From assembly GCF_040581485.1 (NCBI RefSeq), contig NC_090134.1:20111698-20175697 (forward strand): DNA of 64,000 nucleotides, read 5' to 3'. The position numbers and the translations under genes were made by a program. Below are positions 1 to 12,539 of the stretch, one piece after another. The notes under the pieces are model-generated. The model saw nothing but the letters and a program-made list of their open reading frames with translations. It was not told the DNA's origin and did not search any database. Numbering within the stretch: position 1 is the first letter of the stretch; every line of letters begins with the position of its first letter. This DNA is from Linepithema humile. Taxonomy: Eukaryota; Arthropoda; Insecta; Hymenoptera; Formicidae.

Positions 1-3000
1 TTTAAAGTATTTCATCCTACCTCCGCGCACGTATCGCAACATAATAAGTTAATGGGCGCGCGAATAACGAGGCCGAGTTATATTATTTAGCATCTGCAGT
101 CTTTTCGGATAAATTATTTTGATCCAGTCTAGGAGATAAAATTGTACTTATATATTTTTACTAATCATATTTATTATGTGCCAGACGCAATTTTATTAAA
201 TTTTAATTGAGTTTGTTAACGCGGTAAATGTCACTCCGCGCGGTCGGTGATATTTGTAACAATTTATGTATGCTAATCGCTCGTTATTTCTCATACGTCA
301 ACGTACAAAAGCAATTTGCATGGTTATAGGCGGTGGATTCTCGCTTCGCGTTCTCGTATTCATCCTATTATCCTGCATCCGTTTTTTCTGCCAGCGATCT
401 GGCTGATTAGAATCATTTGTAACGTACCGGTATCATTTATAACATCATTAATCCTTCGCGTTCGGCACGACTATATTCCAACGCGGACAGCGACAAAGTG
501 CAATCCTCTCTCCTCGACAGAAGTGCAGATGCGGTAATCAATATTCAGCGAGATTTACTAAAAAAAAAAAAACAACAACAAAATTACTGATTTGTAATAA
601 AGTATCGAATTCGAACTTGTCGCATATGTCTTTGGAATTTTACTTGATTAAAAGTACAAACTTATTTGAAATCTTTCTCTAAATTGACTTCTTCGCAATG
701 CCCAAAAAAGAAAACTGATAGCTTTGTCGAATGGAAAAAGGGGATTGCCTATTTCGAAGCTGATGGCTCGAAAGCCCTAACGTCGCTTATCCGGAGGGAA
801 AAAGACGAACGGAACGGCGCTCTTGGAGAAATACGTAGATACGTAATGATAGTAGACGTGCGAGCAAGAAAACGGGCAGAAAGAAGAGACGGGCGGAAGG
901 AGGAGGCAGGCAGGTACGATCTTTAGGGGATGTCGAAGATGCGTTTTTGTCGGCGCAGTTACCGTAGGGCGAGAAGGCCGCTTCTTTCCTCCCTTTCTCT
1001 CTCTCTCTCTTGCTCTGACTTCCGTCTTTTTCTTCGTGTTTCTTTCTCTTCAGGAGGCAGCACGTTTAAGAAAGCCCACCCCGTCGACCGATCTTTCCTC
1101 GCCTTTCTTCTCTTTTATCGCTCACATCGGCGGCGCCATCGTTCTCGTCGTGGCTGCCGTCCTCCTCGTGCGCCCCGGAGAACCGGAGAACCAAGAGAGC
1201 GCGAGAACGAGATGGAGGTCCCGCGGATGAGGAACGTGTTTGTCAATAGCCTGTTAATGCGCTAAGCCATTAATCATTGCGAGCGTTCGCTCCTGTCACC
1301 GCGAACTTAAACCATCCCCCGAGCTTCGATGCCGTTAGGGAAGAGGCGGGAGAGTGAATATACGGGGGTGGTTGTGCAAAACATCAAGAATCGACTTGTG
1401 TCGGTTCTTTTCTGATCCCGAGACCTCGTTTTCGACACGCCCGACCTTTTTAATGAAAGTTACATCTATCGATTCTTAATGAGATAAATTACATGCAATC
1501 AGGATTTCAATAAAATTTGTGTAATTTATGAATACGTTTCTTGTTTAAGTATCAGCTTTGTTAAGTATTCGATAGTTGAAATATTTACGATTGTCGGAAA
1601 CATACATCAACGTTCTAAGATTGTGACTCGAGTTTTTTTGTGTGTGCAGATGCCTTGCTTATCGCAACGGTGACAAGCGTGATCTGAGATAAATATGTTT
1701 GAGACGATGCATCTTTATTTACACGTGGCTTTACTGTTAGAAAATAGTTTTAGTACATCGTATTGTAAAATTTCCAACATAAAATTCTGCATATAATATT
1801 TAATTCAATAGAAACATCACATTTATTGCTTTCTTTTTTAAAGCAAAATCAGTATTATTTTGATGTTATTTATTTACTTTACAACAATTTTTATTCCAAA
1901 TATTTTTTCGTTTAATAATGGCGAAATTAATAAGTATCTAAAAAAATGTGGACATTTAATTGTCCAACGGACAAGAATACGTATACGCTGGATTATCTGT
2001 GCTGCGAAGCAATGCGAAACGGAGTGCAGTAGGATTGATCTTTTCGTTGCAGACTGAGTCGTCGCTCTTAATTTCCACGCGTTTTCGCAACGCGGACGGT
2101 TGCGTCGGTCGACGCGAGGCAACCGCCTTCGTACCGTGCGCGATACACGCTGGTCTATCATATCGGAAGGATCTCCGCGTTAATGCACGGCCACATAATA
2201 ATATCTCGCTAGCTGCGTGCGAGAGAGCGGAGATTCGCTCTCTGAAATAACCGCGCGTTTGCGGCCGGCGTGCACGCGCGGGCGTAGAGTTTGTGGAGAT
2301 GATGATCGGAGCGCTTCTGTAGAATGCAGCAGAGAAGAGGACGAAGAGTAGGAGTCGCGGGGAGGGAGGAAGAGAGGAAGCGAGCGAGCAAACCCGAACG
2401 GAAAAGAAGGAAATAGACGACAAGAGGGAGAGAAGGTGAAGAGCGAATGGGGGAGAGAGGAAGAGGGGGATAGAGCATTCCTATTTATAGCGTTCTATTC
2501 GTTTCGGGTAGCTTCGGATGCTGCACGGATCTGCTATGGCGGAAGGCATTATTATGGTAAACGAACGTACGACGCTCCGTTTATTATCTCGAAGTTTATT
2601 GTGCTTCCGTGGCCGATTAACTCGTCTAGTCTTGAGATCGGAACCGCTCGCTCGAGCTCATGTACGCGCAGAGAATACATACGCATGACAGGAGCGCGCG
2701 CGTATTGCTCGTTATTATGAAATGTATCGCTCATTCAACACAATGATCTTCTCTATTCTGCAATGCACTCGGTGGAGTAAAATATTGCATATTGCAAAAT
2801 ATGCCGTATATGTAAAATAAATATAATAAGTACATATGATCCGGCATTCGTGAAAAGTAATAAATAGAATAATAACGACAATAAATATGAGGGAGAGGAG
2901 TGAAGTAGACAGCTCTTATTTCATTTTCTTGTCACTCGCTAGCACACGCATTGCTTTACATAATTGTAATCCGAGTTCCGGTGCCGAAGATTAGACTCCG

Positions 3001-6000
3001 GGTAACGAACCGCGGATAATAAACGTTTAGCGTTTAACGAGTACGAGCACTATAATTCGCCTCGTGAAACTTGTAAATGCGCAGCTGTAACGAGAAATCC
3101 GCACGCCTCGGCGTGCGTACATAAATTAACGTTAACAAGACACGGCCCATACGTTAATAGACGCATAATACCAGTCGGGTGCAATTTACGAATTAGCGGT
3201 GAGCCTCGGCCTCGTAAAACTGCCGATTAGAAATTCCGAATGTGGGTGTGCGGCTCCAAAACGAGATGTGCTTGCAAAGCCGGGCAGATACGACCATTCC
3301 GCGTGCGAAAAATTCTCGAAATACACTCTCGCTTCATTCTATTCGTACCTTTTCTTATTTATTATTTCATTCATTACTCGAGCGGGATGAGAGAGAGAGA
3401 GAGATGAGTCGGTGAAGTGGCCTCTCAGTCTTTTACCTGTACGCGTCGTTTCCATAAACAACGGTTAAAAGTAACTGTGAGCTTACCCGACGTCTCTTTC
3501 GAATTATATCTGTAAAAGGATTCACCCTGACGGGGGAATCAATTAAACATCAGTAAACTTCAACTAATCGCTTGTGGGAACGGCCCTATGGATCGTATCG
3601 CTCGCGCGTCCGTATCCACTGACATCGAGGATACGCGATACATCATCGTGAGTGCACACAATATGCTTTCCCAAGTACAAACTGCTTATTGTTTCTCGAG
3701 CGCACCGTGCGCGCGCCCGCTCGCTCGCTCGCTCGGCCGCTGTGCTGCGAGGGCCGCGAAGGAGCCGAGAGACGATAATAATAGCCGTGCGCGGCCTCCT
3801 CGCAGCCGCCACTCACGACCGGGCCGTATTCTCTCGCTCCGGCTTTATGAAATATCCTCGCCATTCTTTCGCGCCTGACTCACTCCTCCGTCCGTGCCCG
3901 TGCTCCATTCATGAGGGCGGCCGTGCGCGCGAAACAGCGATCCGCACTGTTGCGACCACGCCGCTTTAATTGCGCGTGTATGTACATACGCGTGCCACCG
4001 CGACAGATACAAACACGCCGCTCCTTTCTGTCGCGTCGATCTCTCGCTGCGGAGAATAGTCGATTTACCAATCTCGCGCGTTGCTGCAATCGCAATTAAA
4101 TTTAATATTATTACTTACTTCACGATTGATTTTATTTCCTTTCCTCGGAGAGAGCATATGTTCGATTCCGCTCGCGTTGCAAATGTGAAAGTTTCGACAT
4201 TTGATCCAGATTGGCATCTTTGAATTCCGCGCGAGTTCGCACGGGAACTGCGTGTGCTCTTTGCGCATTCGTAATTCGAAATATCTGATACAAATATGCG
4301 CACGTGTATTGTTGGTCCCGAGTGAGAATCCCATTGTCTCGTTTGATATCGGAATAGCGCGTGTTCCCGCAGCCGGTTGCGTGCGTAAGAAATCGTCGTT
4401 TCGTAGTTATTAGTAATTAAGATTTCGAGCCGCGATGGGAACGGATGCCGTAACGTGAAAAATAGAGGAAAAACAAAGGAAGGTTTTTTTCATACTAATT
4501 TTCTGTTAAGTGGATGATGAGAAGGCCGCTATTATCGGCCGCAGTTTGCGCTCGTTATTTCAATACAGAAGTTAATGATACAGTTCTGCGAGTTGTTTAT
4601 GCCGCATCGTTAATCATCGTATTGCGTGGCTAAACAAACGTTCGCCGTTCCGGCAAATAATTTAAATTGTATTGTTTAACGCGCGTCATTTCTTTGGAAT
4701 ATTTTACGACATCTTCAAGTTTTTAAATACAACACTTTTCTAATGTCGCAATCGAATGATTATAATTATTTCCATAATCGGATAACAATTATTGCATTAT
4801 CATATATTATTATTATTATTATTAATATGCTGATTTGCATTTCGATAAAGTCGAATAATAATTACGATTTACAATTTAAATTACTTAACAGAATTTATAA
4901 AATAATATGATATATGTTAAAATGAAATAATTAATCAGTTGATTCAATTTATTATCTACATACATTTGCTACTTGGAATTTTTTATCGCACAGAAAATCT
5001 AGATATACATAAGAGAGCATATTGCAAAATTGTCTCTGACCCAATTCCGCGAAACCCGTAGTCGCTTTGTAGAATTACAATCCATTTTACAATCGACAAC
5101 CGCGAACCGATCGATCATTGTACAAAGCCCCTCTATTGCGAAGTTCGACGACAATGCCGGCCGCGACCAGAGCGAGCGCGTTCTCCGTTGTTCGTTAGCC
5201 GCCGCGCCGTAATTCACGCCTACGCACGCGTGCGCGCCTGGACGAGAGCTCGCACGCATTTTGCGGGAAATCCGCTGTCATCGGTTTGCGCGTACCAGCG
5301 CGGTCGCCTATTACGGGCGCGACCGCGTACGTATATACGCGGATTTTAATTATCTTCCAACCGGACACCTGTCACGTCACGGGCGCGCACGCGTGCGCGC
5401 TCTATTTATACGCCCGCGTTTAAACGGTCAGCAGTATTTCGCCACGCTTGTGCCCGCATCGAGGCGAGATCCCCATCTTCTCTCGCCGCGCGAGAAGAAC
5501 ACGCCGCGAATCGCTTCGCGTCGGCGCGATTCGCGACGTGTCACTCGCATGTGGGCACGCGCCCGGATTCTCCACTGCGGTCAATTTCCGCCCTACTCCG
5601 CGGCATCGTTCCTGGCATGGTTTTTTTTTTTACTTCGAAGCCTCGCCAAAATAAATACATTTATTGAATTGCGTTTTTAAGGATGAATCCTCTAGAATTC
5701 AATTCTCTCATTCGATGTAAAAATAATATGATTTGGAATAATAATTGAAGCTTGAGATTAACAAGTTTACGCAAAGACGATCTCAATTGAACAATCTTTA
5801 GGCAATATCGTTCAATTAGATATAATTATGAAGTTAATTTGACACGGCGGAAACGATAAAGGCGAGTTTATTGCGAGAATAATATTATATCTCGAAGTAG
5901 CTGCGGGCGGTCATCAATGTCATCCTTTTTCCGGGCTTCTCCATCCATTATATTCAGAATCGTCCCACGCAACAATTGTTACTTTGTCCCGGCCTTGCGG

Positions 6001-6229
6001 CAATGTAAGCGCGAGCGGTCTAAGTTACGAGTTTAGAAAATTATCAGACAACTTAATACAGCCGGGAAGCTCGGCGTGATAAAATATTGAAGCTAACGTG
6101 AAGCAGATCTGACAGACGAAGCAACTGGAAAAACCGATAAGCTATGAATGATCTTTTTTCTTCGCCCTCGGCAAGACTTAAATAGGAGACTGTCAGTAAA
6201 CGTCTATCATTATTCCTTTTTTATTCCAC
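1..6229. other. upstream intergenic DNA, no gene supported
   Basis: AT-rich DNA broken by GC-richer patches (about 900-1250, 2000-2480, 3570-4090, 5000-5600). Open frames here are short, overlap on both strands and show no domain or splice-linked partner, so I read none as a gene. Low-complexity patches include CT runs near 995-1012, a GA run near 3387-3405, a CGCT-type run near 3715-3740 and an ATT run near 4806-4824. The patch at 2280-2480 is strongly purine-rich (GGA/GAG) and could be regulatory, but nothing fixes a function. Confidence 0.5.
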
Positions 6230-7560
6230 TTTTAATATAGCAAACGGCGATTAAGAATTAATTGCATACTGAAGAATTCTCGTTTGCAACGGCGAGTTAT
6301 TCGCGCACCAAAGCCCCCTCCGGACGTCACCACGTGGAGATGCGGAGGCGATGACGATGAGGAGATGGAAGTAAAGAAAAGCGTCCGACAAAGGTTACTA
6401 TTTATAATCGGCACGGTGCACGCCGCCGGATGAGCCGGGCGGGGGTGACGCGCGAGAAGGAAGAAGAAGAATAAGAAACAGCGACAGGAACGATGCGCAG
6501 AGGAGCGGGCGGTCAGGCAGAGAGACGGCGATATATTAATAATGGGAGCAACAAAGCGGGGAGGAAGAGAGGAATAAAGGAGCGAAGGAGTAAAAAAAGG
6601 ACACTCGCGCGGAGGGGGCGAACGTATCGCGGCCTCCGTCCTCTTCCTTTCCCTTCGTTCTCTCGGTTCCTGATCTAAATTCGTCCCAGGCCCCGTTGCA
6701 ACCGTTTGGCTTAAGGCTAACGGTCCGTCCGGCCTCCTCTCTCGCCCACCCCCCCTGTCATTCCATCGTTTTTCCTTGTCCACTACGCTCGATGCGCGCT
6801 GCATCGGTCTCTTTCTCTGTCGCGAGATCGCGAGTCGACGACTCTCATTCATAAGAAGAGGTGGAGGACGCGAGTAGATAGAGGAGCGATCGGGGCGAAG
6901 CTACTGTGCAGGGGGGAGGGGAAAGCAGAAAGAGAGAACAGGGCGCACGCGAAACGAGGCAGAGATACCGCGGAATGAAGTGAGACGGCGAGACCAGTGC
7001 GAGCGGCCGGAAACGCTCGCAAGCCAATGTTCATTCACAAGCGGCCACGGCTGCGTTGTCATCTTCAACGTCTTTTTCCTTTTTCTCCACCGCGGCCCCG
7101 CGTCCGTTACCGTTCGTTCTCCTCTTCCTCTTTCTCCTTCTACACGAGGACTCTCTTACCCGTGCTTCTTCTTCGTCGTCTTCGTCGTCGTCGTCGTCGT
7201 CGTCGTCGACAACCACGACGACGATTACGACGACGACGGCGACGTCCAGCAGCGTGAGCAAAACGTTCCGACGCCACCGACGCCGCCGCCTCGCATAAAT
7301 CTCGCTTCTCTCTCTCTCTCTCTTTCTCCTTCCCTCTTTCCCTGTCTCTCCCTCGCGTCCCCAATCGTTACTCTCACTCTCTCCCTTTTCTACACCCACT
7401 ATAGAGCCCGACATACCCTGCGAGAGGATGCACGAGCAATACGCGGAACGCGTACAACACTCATTGTTCTTGTCGGCTCCCGCACCCGCGACCGGTACCG
7501 GAATAGAATGGTATCCCGCGTGCCACCGCGTTAATACCGCTCCTGTGCAACGCATAACGA
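6230..7560. promoter_or_regulatory. GA/CT-rich CpG island, possible promoter or enhancer
   Basis: A GC-rich block about 1.3 kb long. Purine-rich stretches (about 6440-6620 and 6845-6990) are followed by pyrimidine-rich ones (about 7060-7400), with many GAGAG/CTCTC pentamers of the kind bound by insect GAGA factor (known biology). The architecture resembles the SoxD leader region at 11.3-11.9 kb. It lies 5 kb upstream of the first supported exon, so it may be a distal SoxD promoter, an enhancer, or the promoter of a divergent gene left of the window. The long low-complexity frames across it (runs of Ser, Arg, Asp, Val) look like products of triplet repeats rather than proteins. Confidence 0.3.
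7171..7240. repeat. paired TCG and CGA triplet repeats
   Basis: A run of TCG/CGT triplets (about 7171-7209) is followed within a few bases by a run of ACG/GAC triplets (about 7215-7240). The two runs are reverse complements, so the block can fold as a triplet-repeat hairpin. It gives spurious Ser/Arg/Val and Asp frames on both strands. Confidence 0.75.
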
Positions 7561-10500
7561 TGGCCCATCTCACGTTTCTGCGCCGAGCTAACCGCGCCCG
7601 CCCGCGGCGAAAAGTGCACGAATTCCGATCCCAGCCGAAACAGGGAATGAAAACGATCCAACAATGCGTGATGTTTTACGATGCGCTAGCAGCGCTTTGC
7701 TATAACGAAATTTTACGACATTTTGCTGAAAAGTTTAGGATTATCAAATAATTCGATATTTGAATGTCTCATTACTCTAAATATCGCGAGATAAATATAC
7801 ACCAAAAAAATATTGATTTTTATCATCAGTTTTTTTTTTTAATTTTTTTGCTTGAAGGATTGCAAACATGTATTCTTAGATTATATGCAAGGTCGATGGA
7901 AGATTTACATCGCGTTCCACTCGAGATCTCCTCGACAATGCGATGCAATAAAAATTGGAACGAATTTTATGAACCAGCAAGAAACAGTTAAGATGTTGTA
8001 ATTTTAGTAGGAAAACCCTGCACATGAGAGACTCTTGCGTTTGACCTCCATTGAGAGAATAGCAGCCGTAAATTTAGACGCACAATTAATGAAAGTCACG
8101 TATGACTACGCGAAATTTCCTCGCTGTTTATAATTATTACGCTGCTTTAATGATACACCAGCGTTTCAAGATTTATTCGTAATTAGTATGATAAAAATCT
8201 TTCTTACGTACGTAGGTGGTTATTATATCACTACATTCATTTTCATAGTATTTTTTACACAATGTGTATTATCATAAAGAGCACATAATGAAATCCAGAG
8301 TTTAAAAGTATATATATGTAATTTTTTTTTATCTTTTAGTTGTAAGTTTCGATGGCACTGTAATGACTTCGTCATATTACATATTTATTTTATCATATTA
8401 CATATGATGTTTTTTTTTTACATTTTATTAGTGAAAATAATTTATAAAAATTAATCAATTAAAAATTTAAATCAGCTCCGATTGTTTTTCTGATAGAAAT
8501 AATTTTTCTGGTCAGTCTTGAGACGATTATCTATTTTTTTATCGTGTTAGGAAACTATCATGCAAAGTAATTGCGAGAACCGGAGTAATTGACGTTAAAC
8601 CGCAATCGATCTTAATTGAGAGGAAAAGAAGATCGATTTGCGGTCTGACGCGGAAAGGGTCAGACGGGGTGCAGCGGATGGACAAATTACGCGGTCCCAA
8701 CGAAGTGCGTTCGCGGGGATGGTAAGAGTCTCGAATTAAGGGTGCGCTGGGGCACCGAGAATACGAAGAAAGAGGGTGAAGAGTGACGGGGGGGGGGGAT
8801 GGAAAAACATGAAAGAGATACGACCGAATTCTGTCCTTGTGCTTTTTTCTCTGCGAATAATAGTCGAGGGTTGCGAGCAACATGTGCACATAAAACGGAC
8901 AGCAAAAAAAGAATCGGAAATTATATCAAATTAAAAATTATTTAAGAAAATAAGGAAAATCCATCATAAAGGCGATGTCTTAATTTTCGAGTCGTTTTTT
9001 CTAATGTGTGATTTATTTGTTGACTTCGACGCGATACGAGTACGACTTAATCGTAACCAAGACAGCAAGAGTTATGAAGTTTATTAAACGGGGAAAAATC
9101 AATAAAGAAATTAATCAAATAGATTTACAATATATCGTGATGAATATTTAACAGATAGATATTTCTTAGACTAAAGCAGTGCGAGAAATATGAGATTTAT
9201 GTGCACATATATTTAAACGATATGTGAAACGACTAACTTAATGGTGTTTTAGATATTATGACTTACCCGACGTATATACGTGCAAATCAGTTATCAATAT
9301 TTATGATAACAAAATTAGTAGATAGAGAAATTTATTTATCGCTTCGAGCATTGACTCTTCTCAATCAATCAACAACTCTATATACATAATGTTATGAATA
9401 TAAATCGTAAATAAGGTACAATTCGCATAAGAAATTAATTTTTTCTTCGCAACTTTCGAAACATCATCATTCACAGATGAAATTATTAATAACAGAATTA
9501 TGAATATCTATTCATAATCAATTCTGTTGTCAATTCAACACGATGGCGTTTGATGCCGGCCGTATTTGCATTGTTACGCAAAAGCGGCAAAGGTGTGGAT
9601 CACCCCGATTTGGATCGACTCGAAGATTTCTACCTGGGTGAAAGCTCGGCAGGAGCAAGCGCCGGTTTACCGTGAAAGACCCGGTACGGGGATGTGGGCG
9701 GATAGCCCGGCGACAACAATGTGCATTGTGATTTGCGCGGGTGTGCCTTGCGCCCCATTGGTCGATTCTCACCACCTCCACGAGCCCGTGCTCGAGGCGT
9801 AAGCGAGCCCGTCGGCAGGGGGTTGCACCGCCTCCGAGTTGAACAATACACAATGCGCGTAGCGAACCACCTGAAGCCGACATTGTCGCGCAACAGCGAC
9901 TTCGCGGCTCGATGATTTTTGCGTCATGATTCGAATCTCATTTGCTCTTTTCATGCTGCGTTATTTAGGGGTGAAAATTTGACTCTGCATTAACATGCTG
10001 CTGATAATATAAAATTTTTACTTACTTTGAACAAACGAATTTAATTAGAGAACACCATATTGTCAACAACATATTTTATAACAATGTAACGAGACAGTAA
10101 TTGATTATATTCAATTTTGCAAAATTTTAAAAATTATCTTGTGATTATATCTCTACTTATAAATTACAATATTTATTTTTTCATCTTGTTGAGAAACGAT
10201 AATTTTATTCATAATTTAAAAGATAATTATACGAAGATTTAAATTAATACTGAATCGCTATTGATCTTAATTTAAAGGAAAATCACATTGCCTAATGCAA
10301 AAGTCTAATGCAAAAAAAGATTAACAGAGCTAGCATATGTAAATTCTCAATTTTCAATTTTTTTATGTATATATCTCAAGAAGAGTTACGAGTTTTATCC
10401 GACTTTAATTGCTGACAGTGATCTGTATTGAGACAAATACAGAACCTGGATGGAAATATCAATTATATTGATAAATATTTGAAAGTCGAAAATATTACGT

Positions 10501-10899
10501 AAAGTATTCCATCGACTTGGAGTTTAACATATTATTTTTATTTTTTCCGATTCATTATTTCAACAAAATTAAATAAATTTAAAGTAAAGGAAAATATATC
10601 GCACAAAATCTACGGAGCTATAAATTTTATAAAAACTATTTCCAATTAAAACGCAATGTACATTTTGCAGTGATAAATGCCGTTTATGTCTGATCGATTG
10701 TCGCTATGAGACGCTATGCGTTACATAACAATACCGACAGCTAGCGCAATTCGGCGATCCCTTCACGATGCGGTGCATCCATCGAGTTCTGCTCCGGCGT
10801 TGCACGTAGCGACGCGTTGCACCGTATATTCTTCTACTCCACGTGACGCGTTAATCTCGTTCTCCACCCGCTTGTCCCCATTGAGCAATGAAACCAGTA
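7561..10899. other. upstream intergenic DNA, no gene supported
   Basis: Mostly AT-rich sequence with homopolymer runs and no open frame carrying a recognisable domain. The exception is the GC-richer block at 9540-9915, listed separately. A G run lies near 8790-8799. Confidence 0.5.
9540..9915. promoter_or_regulatory. isolated GC-rich island, candidate conserved noncoding element
   Basis: A sharply bounded GC-rich, non-repetitive block inside AT-rich DNA, open in frames on both strands (78 codons on +, up to 117 on -) without a protein signature. At 9715-9730 it holds AACAAT and ATTGTG arranged as an inverted pair with a 4-bp gap, a layout compatible with binding by a dimer of Sox HMG proteins. 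That makes a regulatory element near SoxD plausible. A short unknown exon cannot be excluded. Confidence 0.25.
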
Positions 10900-11648
10900 G
10901 GGGTAGGTAAGGGGGTAAAAAGGGGAGACCAGCACAAACCAGCGCGTAGCTGTCCGTTCGCTGCGCTTACTACTACGCCCAGCTATACGTGTTGGCAGTG
11001 CCTTAGAACGTCGGGCTAGAGGAAAGAAGCGGGGGCAGGTGGTACACCGGTAGATTCTAACAACCGCGCTCACACAGGCGAGCGGAGTTCCGAACCGTCG
11101 CGGGCGTCAGTGTACGCGGCTACGTCGACAAAGACGACGAGGACGAGGACGTCGGCGAGGACAACGTCGGGGAGTTCGTGGCGGTGGTGGTTGGTGTAGT
11201 GGTGGAGGTAGTAGTGACAACTGTGGTGGAGGTGGTAGCGGCGGCAGTGGCGGGTAAAGCGCGCTTCGGCGTGGGTGTCGGAGAAAGGAGGCGGTGACTA
11301 GCCCGAAAAGAGGCGTGGTGTGCGTGGCGGGGCTCGTGTCGTGTACAAGCGTCGAGGCGCCTGCACGGCAAGCAGTACGACGAAGTGGTGACGAGAAAAC
11401 GAGCAGGAGAAACAGAGAGAGGGAGAACGAGAACAAGAGCGATAGGAAACAAGAGGAGTGAGCGAGAGGCTCGATAGCGTGTCCCGCTTGGTGGGACAGA
11501 GGGAGACCGGTAACAAAAGCGAAGGAGAAAGAGAGAGAACGCGTCACAGTAAGAGGGGGCGAGAAAGGGCGCGAGCAGGACAAGAGAACAGTAGCGGGGC
11601 GCGAAAGTGGTGCGGCGCGCGGGCGCCAAAGCGCCGCCGCCGCCGCCG

Positions 11649-11687
<39 letters not shown>

Positions 11688-12522
11688 GGCAGCGCCTTCC
11701 GAATCTCATCCCGGTCGGTCCTCGGGGGCTTCAGTCAGTCAGCCGACGCTCCGAGACGCGGTGATTATTTCCATTGTATGCTCGCCGTTCTCCCGGGGGG
11801 GAGGGGGGGTTTCCCACCGCACTCGCGCGCGTTACCTCGCTCCCTCTTCCATCTTCCGCGTAATCTCTCTTTCTCTCGCTCTCGGACTCTCCGCCGCCGC
11901 TCTCTCGCGCGCGCTATGCCCGAGCAGCCTCCGTGCGCCTCCTTCTCGCCCCCACTGACGCGGATCCACTGACGCGCCGCGAGGCCGCTGAAGTCTCTCC
12001 ACCGTGCTGCAGAGCGCCTCGTAGCTCGCGGCAGTGGTACGCGAAGCGGAGTGTCGCGTCGTTATCGTGATCAGGGTATCGTTACAGCTGTTCTCCGCGC
12101 GACTCGGCGACCTTACCGCTTGTTCGCGCCCACGCGCGTGCACCGTTCACTCGCGATTGAAGGTGTTGAAGTGCGCGATCGCGGTACTGACGGCGACGCG
12201 ATCGAGTCATGAGATAACGCGGACGCACCGGTGTTACTCCGTTTTGGTGAACGCGATCACACGATCGTCCCGCAGTCGCGAACGACGCGAGAGTGTGAGC
12301 TACCGAGCTCGCACATTTTCGCGCATTGTGAGCTAATCGAGTGCTGAGAGAACCCGGTCGATTTCCGACAGAGCGTGTCTGATCGTCGCGCGAGCTGTCA
12401 ATCTCTCTGGTTTGTCAGTGACGGTTTTATTCATTGTGCGAAGGTGCGTTTTTTGATACGTGACAAGTGTTGCGTCAATGGCAACGGGGTAGTCCAGGCT
12501 ACCAGCACGCGGCCAGGATGAT
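10900..12522 (+). promoter_or_regulatory. SoxD: likely SoxD promoter and 5' leader
   Basis: A long CpG-rich block that ends at the first coding exon. It contains a GA-rich tract (about 11380-11600), a GCC repeat, an initiator-like cluster TCAGTCAGTCAG at 11731-11742 (TCAGT is the arthropod initiator consensus) and a CT-rich tract (about 11850-11910). No TATA box stands out. The transcription start cannot be placed exactly, so the leader could be several hundred bases long. It holds several upstream ATGs, including a 100-codon frame at 12034-12336 that shows no protein signature and is probably untranslated leader. The frame of the main ATG is closed upstream by TAG at 12490-12492. Confidence 0.45.
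11631..11686. repeat. GCC/CGC triplet repeat in the putative 5' leader or core promoter
   Basis: About 18 near-perfect GCC/CGC triplets. They give spurious poly-Arg, poly-Pro and poly-Ala frames. If transcribed, the tract would form stable GC structure and could hinder scanning ribosomes or vary in length between individuals. Confidence 0.85.
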
Positions 12523-12526
12523 ATGA
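12518..12526 (+). promoter_or_regulatory. two-codon upstream ORF overlapping the SoxD start
   Basis: The bases read ATG ATA TGA. The ATG has A at -3, a favourable context. Its stop (12524-12526) overlaps the main SoxD ATG (12523-12525) as ATGA. Translation of the long SoxD form from 12523 would need leaky scanning past 12518, or very local re-initiation after this stop. Otherwise ribosomes would reach the in-frame ATG at 27845, eight codons later in the spliced mRNA. Confidence 0.5.
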
Positions 12527-12539
12527 GCACGCTTGGCAG
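12523..12539 (+). CDS. SoxD: SoxD coding exon 1 (17 nt, residues 1-6)
   Basis: Reads ATG AGC ACG CTT GGC AG and is followed by a strong donor, GTGAGT, at 12540. Spliced to 27838 it gives MSTLGRLRMSSKRKSP without a stop. An in-frame TAG at 12490-12492 makes 12523 the first possible start in this frame. Vertebrate SOX5 long forms, as I recall them, also carry a short extension ending in R before MSSKR. The exon call depends on one splice junction across 15.3 kb, so an alternative first exon is possible. Confidence 0.6.

Noticed and set aside
4156..4168. tRNA-like T-loop string TGTTCGATTCCGC
   Set aside because: No A-box or pairing acceptor stem about 50-70 bases upstream, so not a tRNA gene.
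7031..7573. 180-codon minus-strand and 184-codon plus-strand frames
   Set aside because: Poly-Asp, poly-Val, poly-Ser and poly-Arg come from the triplet and CT repeats; no protein-like segment.
11107..11709. 200-codon minus-strand frame with poly-Ala and several overlapping frames
   Set aside because: Produced by the GCC repeat and GA/CT-rich leader; pure low complexity on both strands.
12034..12336. 100-codon plus-strand frame in the SoxD leader
   Set aside because: No domain and frames open on the other strand nearby. At most an upstream ORF; not called as a protein gene.
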